A stretch of DNA of 19,165 nucleotides from Terana coerulea. Taxonomy: Eukaryota > Basidiomycota > Agaricomycetes > Polyporales > Phanerochaetaceae. Both the position numbers and the translations under genes were made by a program. Below the pieces are notes generated by a model. It did not search any database. It had not been told where the DNA came from and saw only the letters and a program-made list of their open reading frames with translations. Where the stretch lies: NCBI GenBank assembly GCA_024811115.1, contig JAKOGH010000772.1:1-19165 (forward strand), given 5' to 3'. How positions within the stretch are numbered: the stretch's first letter is position 1; each line of letters begins with the position of its first letter. Shown piece by piece: positions 1 to 7,693 of the stretch.

Positions 1-210
1 CTTCGTCTCCCAGGCACTTTCATATGCATGTGTCTCTCTGACGCCATTTGGACGGGGCAGCATCTTCACTCAAACACGGATCGGAGGCTCTCAGGGTTGC
101 TGCAAAAGCTTCTTTGGAGAAGCTGCTGTTTTGGCTTGAGCTGCTCAGTCTGCTGGGAGCTGGAGAACGTTGCGCCGACGGCCCTCAGATGTATTGCTGA
201 CCTGGACCTG

Positions 211-274
211 GTATGTAATTACATCATGAGCTTGATGAAAGTGTTTGACGTACATCCTTGTTATTTGGTTCCAG
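211..274 (+). other. Spliceosomal intron in left NLR copy, between pre-WD40 region and WD40 exon
   Basis: GTATGT donor after the GACCTG of the preceding exon, and a TTCCAG acceptor at 269-274. It sits at the same place as the right-copy intron at 16593-16653 (GTACGT...CAAG) but shares little sequence with it, as expected for neutral intron drift. Confidence 0.75.
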
Positions 275-2242
275 GGTGCAAGCTTGGACACATCAGCTCT
301 GAGTGCGGTGACACTTGCAATAGAGGCCTGAGCTGTCTCCGTGCCAATCACAGGCTGGATGTCATCACGGAATCAGCCTGCCATCTGTATCTGTCCATCA
401 TCCCGGCTCTTCCTCCGACCAGCCCTCTACTTCGCCAATTCACGCCCCACATCCCCTGCAGGCTCCGCTTTAGCCATCCATCGCCTTCTGCCTCTAATGC
501 CCTCATCTCCCTCACAAGCATCTGGGGCCCTTCTGCTGTTTCTCCAGATGGCAAGCATGTTGCAACCGCTACCAATCATCATCACCTTGCTATCAGGGAC
601 ATTGCCAGTGGCCGGCTGCTCCTCACCACGCAAGTGCACACTGATGAAATTCATGCAATAGCGTACTCGATGGGAGCCTTGTTGCAACAGCCTCGTTTGA
701 CAAGACCATCCGCATATGGGACACAAATGCAGGGTATAGCGCACTTCCACCCTCCTCGGGCACATACCACGTTCGGTCCGTGTGCTTCGCCAGACGGCTC
801 CCGACTAGTGGGCCTGGGATGGGACAACCCGGATGTGGGAGGTGTCATCAGGTAAAACCCTCCGTATTGACGGCGATTGGGACGGCCAAAGATGGGTGCA
901 GGCGGTCACATTTCCCAAATGGAGCGGTAGCAACTGCATCCTCCAAGGGCTGTGCGACAGCAGAAGACGGCCGGGTTCTCAAGGAGCTGCGAGACATCCC
1001 AAATGTGAACTGTGTCGCATTTGCGCCTGACAGTTCTTGCATTGCCGCTGGCTATGACGACTGCACTGTGCATCTTTGGAGCGCATCCACATATGAGGCA
1101 ATGTGCCTTCCCTCGCAGGCCACAATGGACACATACGGTGCATTGCATTTTCACCTGACAGTCGCACTCTTGCATCTGGATCGGACGACACCACAGTCCA
1201 AGTCTGGGATCTGAGCACTGGAGCACACACACTGTTCTCCGGGCACTCTGCCCGGGTCTGCTCAGTGGCCTTTACCGCAGATGGCAAGCATCTCATCTCC
1301 AGCTCGCTGACCAAACAGTACGGCACTGGAGGATTTCCGATGGTGTACTTCAGTCTGAAGGCGCCACAGACTCACAGAAGTCACAAATCACTGCCTTCGC
1401 TTTCATAAATGGAACAACAGAGTTACTGACTGGATTGGCCAGCGGTCAACTATGTATCTGGCAGACAGAGATTGCAACAGTGATCCGCAGGTCACAGGAG
1501 GTCCACACATCAGCAAGAGTGAAACATCTCGCTGTCTCTGCTGATGGGTCAACAATCATTTCGGGCGACGACGAGGGGCGGCATACGATTATGGCACACA
1601 GCGTCCTCGATCTCCACTTTAGGGCTTCCTTCTGCACATCCAGACGCTGTAATGGCTGTGGCACTGTCAGCAGATGGCCGGCATGCATGGTCGGCCTCAG
1701 CAGAACTCCAGAAGTGGTCCCTTGGTGATGGCTGGGCTGCTGTCCCGTGCAGCCTGGGAGATGGCAGCGAGATGCTTTGCGCTCGGTTTTCACCAGACTG
1801 CTCGCCCTGGCGCTGGGAAGCATGAACGGAAAGGTGCGCCTTCTGGTCTCGCCAACTGGCGAGGTCTTGTGGGAGGTTGAAGGGCACAGTGATTGGGTCC
1901 GCTCCATCTCGTTTTCACCAGACAGCCTATATCTTTCCTCCAGCTCTGACGACAAGACCATCTGTATTTGGGACTGCACAAGTGGGGAAAGGCTCAGGGA
2001 ACCGCTGCGAGGCACGGCAGTCAGGTCATGTCGGTCGCGTTCTCTCCAGATGGCGCGTACCTGGCCTCTGGCTCCAATGGCAGACAGTTCGAGTCTGGAA
2101 TATCAAGACAAGGCAGCAAGTCGCGGCGTGCTGGATGTTAATGAACAGACAGCATCACTCGCATTCTCAGTGAATGGTGATACTATTGCAGTACTCACCA
2201 AACACGGCAAAACACAAATCTGGTATGCACTAGAAGGTAGCG

Positions 2243-2314
2243 GTAAGTCTGGCACTGTTTTACTCAACTTAGGTTTACGACTGATAGCCACGCCTTCAGG
2301 GACCCTCAATTCAG
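2243..2314 (+). other. Last intron of left NLR copy
   Basis: GTAAGT donor and TTCAG acceptor, 72 bp. It corresponds in position and length to the 71-bp intron at 14513-14583 of the right copy. It separates the last WD40 blade from the C-terminal cap exon. Confidence 0.7.
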
Positions 2315-2348
2315 GGGATCATCCATCAATCTTATTTTCTCGGAATCC

Positions 2349-2356
2349 AGCTCACG
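2349..2356. repeat. Target site duplication, left (AGCTCACG)
   Basis: Eight bases repeated exactly at 3024-3031 on the other side of the inserted element. Eight-base duplications are the hallmark of hAT-superfamily insertion. Confidence 0.92.
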
Positions 2357-3023
2357 TAGTGTTGCCGAAGTTCAGTTCGGTTCGGCGGTTCAGAACCAGA
2401 ACCGATGAACCGAACCGTGTGGTTCAGTTTGGTTTGGTTCTGGTTCGGCCTCTAGATAACTTGGTTTGGTTCTTGGTTCGGGGCATGGCTGTCACGCTCT
2501 GAACCAAGTTCGAACCGGTTCGAACCGTGAACCATGTATATGTTATGTAGTGTATTTGTACTGGGATTCTTAGAGAAAAGTACATGAACTTACTTACTAT
2601 AGCATGTCTAAACTATTTTTCATTGTTGTGCTTGTAAACTGAGCATCAAATGTCACTCTGCTTATGTTTTGGTGTATATATGATGCCATCAATAGCTGCC
2701 AAAAAGGCAACTGGCAGCCTCTATCAGACACTGAGCTTCAAAACATCATAATGTAAGGCTTTTGCACTATACAAACTCTTCTAGATGTCAATATATAACT
2801 CTATTATAATCTACCATTGCAATTATACTGATTTGACAGAGTAAAGCTGATATATACATGGTTCAATGGTTTGAACCAGTTCGAACCCTGAACTGAACCA
2901 ACCGAACCAGTTCATACTGGTTCAGTTCAGTTTGGTTCAGGTTCGGCTGCTAAACACTTGGTTTTGGTTCTGGTTCGGACAAAATGGACCCGAACCGAAC
3001 TGAACTGAACTTCGGCAACACTA
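2357..3023. mobile_element. Non-autonomous hAT-type MITE, 667 bp, inserted in the last NLR exon
   Basis: The element begins TAGTGTTGCCGAAGTTCAGT and ends with its inverted complement (CTTCGGCAACACTA), flanked by the perfect 8-bp duplication AGCTCACG. The TAGTG start fits the hAT terminal consensus. No transposase reading frame is present; the centre (about 2540-2850) is AT-rich and non-coding. Both ends are packed with GGTTC/GAACC motifs. The subterminal parts contain an approximately 60-bp direct repeat (2421-2481 and 2919-2978) and an inverted repeat around ATATACATGGTTCA (near 2525-2540 and 2852-2866). The right NLR paralogue has no insertion at the equivalent codons, so the empty site is directly visible. 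It would need a hAT transposase from elsewhere in the genome to move. Confidence 0.92.
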
Positions 3024-3031
3024 AGCTCACG
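3024..3031. repeat. Target site duplication, right (AGCTCACG)
   Basis: Second exact copy of the 8-bp duplication. Removing 2357-3031 restores a last-exon sequence that aligns with the right paralogue across the junction. Confidence 0.92.
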
Positions 3032-3315
3032 GCTTAACGCTTGACGGTGTCTCGCCAACCCTATCCGACGCGACGACCGCCCGCAACAGCCTCAATGCCA
3101 GAGTCAGGTGGGATGAGGATGGATGGTGCTTGGGACCCAATGCGGAGCGTTTGCTTTGGGTTCCAGATGACTACCGCCGACGGCTTGTTAACCTGGGACT
3201 CAAGCAGATCATAGGTGCACCCTGGCCATCGAGCGTAGATCTCGACCTTAGCCGCTTCGTTCACGGCACAGACTGGGCGCAGTGCTGGTCCGACGAGCCC
3301 GTTCAAAGCGCGTAG
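3032..3315 (+). CDS. C-terminal cap exon of left NLR copy (fragment after the MITE)
   Basis: Open reading segment encoding the stretch that follows the WD40 blades. It includes DGWCLGPNAERLLWVPDDY, then LKQIIGAP, then LDLSRFVHGTDWAQCW and a TAG stop. The pattern of W, a G-P turn, an aromatic-W-[VL]-P-like strand and a closing S-R-F-V-H-G-x-x-W-x-x-C is a tail I associate with Agaricomycete WD40 NLR-like proteins. It matches the right-copy tail at 14184-14465 almost residue for residue in the second half, and both copies end at the same stop. Without the preceding exons it cannot be expressed as a normal NLR. Confidence 0.7.
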
Positions 3316-4081
3316 CAAGTTCCCTGCATCTTTGGGATTTCCATCCTCCATTTCACTCCACTTCCCACCCTCGCACTCCATACCGATCCATTCCGAGCTC
3401 TCTGCCGCACTTCACATATCTTTCCGATCCAATGTAACATTGCAATTGACTACCACCTTCAACATATCGCAATACCCTTTGAGCAGTTCATCTTTCGCTC
3501 GCACACGCATTCTCGAGGGCTTCAAGTTCCAGGCTTTCATCCGATGATTTTCAATCTACGCGAAAACTGTACGGTAGTCGTGACTCGTCCGCTGACGTAT
3601 GATTATAGGGATGTATGATTTGTGTTCATTCGATCCGTTTATTCTGCCGCAATTTCATGGTACGTAGGCGTATTGGTCATGATCATCGCGAGAAGCATCC
3701 GTGGCGACCCAGCGCGACCCGAGAGAGCGCGACCGCTTGTCACGCAAGCGGCATCAATGCCACAACGGGTGTATCAGGAATAACGACCTCGTCGTTCCAA
3801 CATGTCTAAGTCAACATGCCTTCTTGCTCGCAATCACCTCTGTGCCTGATGATACCATGACATGACTTGATTGTGGAAGAGTGGTACACGAGTAATAAAG
3901 GTCTGCGGCACTACTTGAGGGCATTTTCCTGGGGCAATTCATGCTGTACGACCTACGGTAGACGTAATCCTAGTCAGGCTGTCCGTCCCATAGAGTGAAA
4001 GATTCCATGATATACTGCACAAGGCGTATCAGGATAGCCTCTCATCCAGATACAACACATGAACGCACGTCATAGGTCCTT
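3316..4081. other. 3' flank of left NLR copy, duplicated, no gene seen
   Basis: No convincing coding region. The sequence aligns in inverted orientation with 13424-14183, at roughly 65-80% identity by eye in several blocks (for example GCATCCGTGGCGAC, AGCGGCATCAATGCCACAA and CTCTGTGCC). It is the downstream flank of the ancestral gene carried along in the duplication. Confidence 0.7.
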
Positions 4082-4310
4082 GACGAGAGCACGGTACGTG
4101 TCAAGCACATCGTGTCAAGCACATCGCTCCACCACGGAAGCCGTGCTCGCTCTCGTTCAGGCGTACATCCTTCTCCATTACTTCTCCATGCTCGCGCCGA
4201 CGTGGACGTGGGTCACGTATACCGCCTATCCACGGCGATCGAGGCGATGGCGACGTGCACACCGCTCATAGCGGCTGTGGTTGGTCTTCTTGGGCACTGG
4301 ACCCCGTCCG
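4082..4310 (+). repeat. Hyper-conserved island, left copy (96% identical to 13209-13423)
   Basis: Aligned to the reverse complement of 13209-13423, this block has exactly 8 substitutions over 215 positions and one difference in length, a 14-bp tandem duplication present only here. Identity is far above that of the neighbouring duplicated flank (about 70%) and of the NLR coding sequence (about 85%). Homology stops abruptly at 4310. Neither strand shows a single clear protein: one frame is open over the first half and another over the second half, in both copies alike. Confidence 0.88.
4098..4125 (+). repeat. 14-bp perfect tandem duplication (GTGTCAAGCACATC x2)
   Basis: Two adjacent exact copies, 4098-4111 and 4112-4125. 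The right island has a single copy, so this is a slippage or repair event after the arms separated. Confidence 0.93.
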
Positions 4311-4365
4311 CTAACCTTTTCTGAGCCAGCACAGCACCTACCCGGACTCGTGAGAGGTGCAACGG

Positions 4366-4518
4366 TCAAGGAAAATGCCCGGCGTACCCCGCAGGTTTCT
4401 CGATCCACTTCATGGCATCCGCGCCCGTCAAGAGGCCGAGCCGCTTGACAATCATGTCCTCCTCGGAAGCACGAAGAGACACGATGCAGCCGGTGCTGCG
4501 GACGCACTTCGTGCCCAT
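4366..4518 (-). CDS. Unassigned small ORF, 50 aa
   Basis: Runs from ATG to TGA, starting MGTKCVRSTGCIVSLRAS and ending with AGYAGHFP. The frame remains open upstream of the ATG towards about 4560, where a TTCTAG could serve as an acceptor, so it may be a terminal exon. I do not recognise the product. It lies just beyond the island, outside the inverted-repeat arm, and has no counterpart on the right. Confidence 0.25.
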   Translation of the reverse strand: MGTKCVRSTGCIVSLRASEEDMIVKRLGLLTGADAMKWIEKPAGYAGHFP

Positions 4519-4619
4519 TAGTTTCGCAAACTTGGTTTTGTGTTGAGCAGGAGAGTGAGATCTAGAATAAGAGTCAGCGCGGGCAGTTTGGTTCAGTCAA
4601 GGAACCACGCCCTCAGTAA

Positions 4620-4814
4620 TCAACGACTTCGACCTCCTTCTTCCCAGCATTTGTCTCGGTAGGCGGACACGAGGGCTTCAAGCAGGACGGTTTCCCGCCA
4701 GTATTGTATGCCAAGGTTTAACTTACGCTTGAGCGCATGTGCATGCTCGGCCTGACGGGTAAGGAAGGTGCTGATGAAGCGATCGCTTGTGGCCTTGGAG
4801 GGTGACAGGTACTT
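4620..4814 (-). CDS. Unassigned exon-like ORF, 64 aa plus stop
   Basis: Open segment that follows a plausible acceptor (GTGGGCAG, with CTGAC about 30 bases before). It begins KYLSPSKATSDRFISTFLT and continues into a helical, charged stretch (QAEHAHALKRKLNLGIQYW) ending at TGA. The amino-acid composition looks protein-like, but I cannot name a family. It could be the decayed 3' end of a gene transcribed leftwards; no convincing upstream exons were found. Confidence 0.28.
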   Translation of the reverse strand, partial: KYLSPSKATSDRFISTFLTRQAEHAHALKRKLNLGIQYWRETVLLEALVSAYRDKCWEEGGRSR

Positions 4815-5599
4815 CTGCCCACGACACTCATGGACGCAGCGAAGGAGTCAGTGAGATAGACAATATCGTTTTAGCTGGTGATTTCTGGGCGGCCCATATA
4901 CATGGTCTGAGATGTGCATCAGAGTAGCCGAAGATGACGACGGACATGAACGAACCGCGACCAAAGATACCCCTTCCATGACGCAGTAATCGACACCAAG
5001 GCAATATCCTACAGAGGGCTTGACATCAGTACAGCCAGGGAGTACACTGTAGGCCATACCCACGTCTTGAGCTGCATTCGGAGGTGCTTAGGCGATGATG
5101 TTCTGACTGGCAGTTATGTGTTTAGTTGAAAGGACGTGCAATTGCGAGGTTGCTACCTACCCGAGTGAGCAGCCTCTGTCAAGTGTAAGCACATGAGTCC
5201 TAACCATCTTTGCTGTACATGCCAGCACGTCTCATTCCATTACTCCTATGTGACAGAAGGCGACGTGCTGAAAGCCGGCCAAGGCCCAGTGGAGTGCGAA
5301 AGAGTGGCAGGTGCGGGTGTTACTGGAGATGGCAAGATTAGAATATGCGCCGCGTAGGACGAAGAGTAGCTGAGGCGAGGAGTACAGAGAAAAGGAGGCG
5401 CAAGCGCGAGGCTGTGGGGAAAGCGTCGGAGCGGGGCCGCATGGCATTGTGATCCGTGACGGAATGATCGTGCTCGGGACGCCCCCAGGCACACCGCCCG
5501 AGGAGAGCTGGCGCGTCGACCGACGCGTCTCCCTCTGGACATTTCTCGACTTGCAAGCGTGCTCGAACGGGCTATACTCTGCTATACTCAAGGGCGCAC
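4815..5599. other. Spacer without a recognisable gene
   Basis: Several short ORFs on the minus strand (for example 4848-5063 and 5232-5591), none with a recognisable motif. The segment has no counterpart in the right arm, so it was either inserted here or deleted there. A 17-bp sequence at 5520-5536 recurs exactly at 5914-5930. Confidence 0.4.
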
Positions 5600-5965
5600 A
5601 GGTGCACGCGTGGTTTGCCTTCGCCTTCGTTTCGACGCGTCATCCGTCGGGGCATGGGCGCTTACCGTGCTCGATCGCATCCCGACTCTCGCTACGATCG
5701 ACGCGTCCATGTGTCTGCTCACTGTCTGCCCATCGATATCGCGCCATCTCTCAGCCAATCAGTCGGAGGTGCATGCGGTCGCTGGCAAGCGAGTTCGGTC
5801 GCGCCCCTCGCGTTCACACCCGTCGCGTCGTGATTGGCTGGGCTCCCATCAACTCCCTGTCAGACGCCCGCCCGGCTCTTGCCTCTGCTCCCTCACCTGC
5901 TTCTGCTCGATGCCCGACGCGTCTCCCTCTCGATTTCTCTCGTCTCCCAAGCGTGCAAGCACAAA
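5600..5965 (+). repeat. Second inverted pair, left member
   Basis: Aligns, at very roughly 80% by eye, with the reverse complement of about 9575-9905. Shared blocks include GACGCGTCATCCGTCGG, ATCGACGCGTCCATG, TGCGCATGCGGTCGCTG-like sequence and TTGGCTGGG followed by CCCATCAACTC and GTCAGACGCCCG. It contains CCAAT/ATTGG motifs (for example near 5755 and 5833), as fungal promoters often do, but also short protein-like frames. It keeps the same nested order as the NLR arms. Confidence 0.7.
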
Positions 5966-6270
5966 CCGTGCTTGAGCTTGAGTCTACGCAAGCTCCCCGG
6001 CAAGTCCGTTCTACAAGCGACACTGGCGACTCGGAAATCGAATTACGGATGTGCAGAGACCTTGTCCGAGTCGTGGCAAGGTTATCAACATGTCTCGGCG
6101 TCGGTGTTCAGAAGAAACCCTCTCTATGGTCTGTAGCTGGAGTGTTCTAATGTCTGCTCTATTCTCGCCGCCCGCTCTCTTCGCTCAGCCCCACTATCAC
6201 GAGGAACCTCACCGCGACCAATCGACTACCTTCCCGTCGAGTCTCAGCTCGGCTGGAACCAGAGTCTCTC

Positions 6271-6836
6271 ATGATGGATCTGGAGAGCGAACTCTTCAAC
6301 TATACTACCGGGCGTTTCCTGTGCGTCACCTATAACTTATGTCGTCTTTGTCTGACCTTTGATATGACGTACTCAGTGCCAACGACGCTCTTCGCCTCCG
6401 AGAGCGCAGGCGTGTTTTCGACATCCACGGACTCTTCAAAACCATTGCCTCATCAATGAACTGCGAGACTGCGCGGATTGTCGGCTTTCGGAAGCTCAGA
6501 GAGGATAGCCTCGATAGTTCCTTTCTCGTTACCTTGGACACCAAATTCCAGCTTGTTGCACGCATCTCCTATCCCCTCCTCATCTCCAAAACATACGCGC
6601 TCACCAGCAACGTCGCCGCTATGGACTTTCCTCGTACCAATGGGTTCCCTATTCCCAAGGTCTACACGTATTCCTTTACGTGAAACAATGAGGCCAAGGC
6701 GGAATACATTCTAATGGAATATGTCGAAGGCACCAACTTGATCCAGATATGGTATGGCCTCGAGTAACATGAAGATATCTCACTGATGGATCAGCTCGCG
6801 AGAGTCGAGGAACGCTGTAATGCTACTGGCATCTAG
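6271..6836 (+). pseudogene. Fungal APH-fold phosphotransferase (kinase-like) pseudogene
   Basis: Exon 1 (6271-6320) encodes MMDLESELFNYTTGRF. An intron with GTGCGT...CTCAG ends (6321-6376) joins in phase to exon 2, which reads ANDALRLRERRRVFDIHGL, then FLVTLDTKFQLVARISYP, then AAMDFPRTNGFPIPKVYTYS and AEYILMEYVEGTNLIQIWY. This order (ELFNYTxGR, ERRRVF, substrate-lobe VARI.YP, MDF.R..G.PIP.VY, YI.MEYV.GT) is characteristic of the large aminoglycoside-phosphotransferase-like family in Agaricomycetes. In-frame stops at 6681-6683 (TGA), 6765-6767 (TAA) and 6834-6836 (TAG) break it before the catalytic HxD region, which I could not find downstream. It covers only the N-lobe. There is no second copy on the right side. 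Confidence 0.82.
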
Positions 6837-7256
6837 GTGGGTCAGTCTGCGACCGAGTGTCATCATTACCCATACTAACGTCTACACAGGGTATTCAAGC
6901 CGTCTAACAGCATGCCAACGGACACATGAATCCGAAAAGCGCGATATCGAACACGTCCGACTCAGCCTTGCAGTCACCAGCAAGGAAGGCATCGAGCCGC
7001 TCAACTGTACACAGTGCAATGATGGTACCGCGTGGTTCCGGATGATCTGACACCGTGTGCTCAACGTCGCGTGTGACTACGATAACAAGTTTCACACGCA
7101 CAACTCGCTGCTGAAGATGATGCATATGCAGGAGACGGAGACGTCCATGACGACTGTCGAGGAATAACTGTGTAGACGCAAGTCTTTTGCAACTCGGCTG
7201 AGACCAAGAAGTGGCCGACGTCCTATCAGTAAAGGCTACGCTCCCGTGCACATCCA
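6837..7256. other. Spacer downstream of the APH pseudogene, nothing identified
   Basis: A 76-aa frame at 6820-7050 and an overlapping minus-strand frame are open, but neither resembles the missing APH C-lobe. GTCTACACAG near 6880-6890 could be an old acceptor. Confidence 0.35.
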
Positions 7257-7693
7257 GTGAAACCAATTCTGAAAAAGGCCACGATCCCACCAACCCAGGT
7301 CCTCCGCCTTGTACGTTCATTCCCATTACTGCTGCGGATAGTGCATGCTGACAAGCTATCTGTAGTACGACCTGCCACCATTTACCCAGCAAAAACACCA
7401 ACTGTCCATTCACGACGACTGCTGTTAAGGCACACTTTGTGGATATGCCCAAATAACAACTGTAGAGGAGCTGTGTACAGCCGCAGGCTACATTGTTCGT
7501 GACTATTCAGCCCACACTGGGCGTTACTGCAATCTACACACTGTATGTTATCATGGACAGACATTCAAGGGGCCGTGCAATGGAGGACTGGCTTGTTCGA
7601 AAATCAAATGAATGGTCCTTACAACTGACAGTGGCGATCAGATTGTATGGAAAGACTTTTGGCAAAGGCAGCATGCTGTTGTGGACCTCATGA
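7257..7693 (+). pseudogene. Interrupted cysteine-rich reading frame, unknown product
   Basis: A frame starting near 7257 reaches a good intron (GTACGT at 7312, CTGAC near 7350, CTGTAG before TACGACCTG at about 7367) and continues as YDLPPFTQQKHQLSIHDDCC to a TAA. The same frame then runs on through GTLCGYAQITTVEELC and CNGGLAC to a TGA near 7610 and further to 7693. About eight cysteines fall between two stops. It looks like an exon broken by stops; I do not recognise the family. Confidence 0.3.

Larger units (their letters stand above)
1..3315 (+). pseudogene. NWD-type NLR (NACHT-WD40), left copy, 5'-truncated by the window edge, degenerate
   Basis: Partial, decayed paralogue of the minus-strand NLR at the right of the window. 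Position 1 aligns near 16863 of that copy, so the NACHT part should lie upstream, outside the window. Visible parts: the end of the region between NACHT and WD40 (1-210), an intron with GTATGT...CCAG ends (211-274), a long WD40 region (275-2242), an intron with GTAAGT...CAG ends (2243-2314), and a last exon (2315-2356 plus 3032-3315) split by a transposon. WD40 phrases such as IAFSPDSRTLASGSDDTTVQVWD are readable but jump between frames. Relative to the right copy there is a 4-base deletion near 665, a single-base deletion near 1306 and several others. The last exon is still open to a TAG stop at 3313-3315 and keeps the C-terminal motif FVHGTDWAQCW. Where the right copy has lost frame (near 16004, 14990 and 14922), this copy has kept it. 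Confidence 0.88.
1..4310. repeat. Left arm of large inverted repeat
   Basis: Reads on the plus strand as the counterpart of 13209 to about 16863 on the minus strand. Excluding the 667-bp MITE and its duplicated 8 bp, the arm is about 3.63 kb; the right arm is about 3.65 kb. Homology covers the WD40 exon, the last intron, the last exon, the 3' flank (for example 3335-3480 against 14040-14150, and 3540-3830 against 13650-13960) and ends at the CCCCGTCCG just before 4311. By eye, a 320-base coding sample (330-660) is about 85% identical. The left end is set by the window, so the arm probably continues upstream. Confidence 0.9.

Noticed and set aside
427..2309. Minus-strand ORFs opposite the left NLR copy (for example 1446-2015)
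   Set aside because: They are complements of WD40-coding sequence; the matching strand and splice sites are on plus.
2421..2978. Reading the 60-bp direct repeats as LTRs of a tiny retroelement
   Set aside because: The element has TARNG-type inverted termini outside the direct repeats and an 8-bp target duplication. LTR elements give 4-6 bp duplications and TG...CA ends.
4140..4310. Resemblance of frames in the island (AMLALVQAYILLHYFSMLA then ADVDVGHVYRLSAAIEAMA) to a fungal-specific transcription factor middle region
   Set aside because: It needs the same frame shift in both copies, and the differences between copies do not favour synonymous positions. The resemblance is too weak to annotate.
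5449..6150. 233-codon plus-strand ORF
   Set aside because: Its composition is Ser/Arg/Pro/Cys-rich, as expected for a stop-poor GC-rich non-coding frame. It overlaps the second inverted pair, whose frames are not conserved by codon position, and no motif is present.
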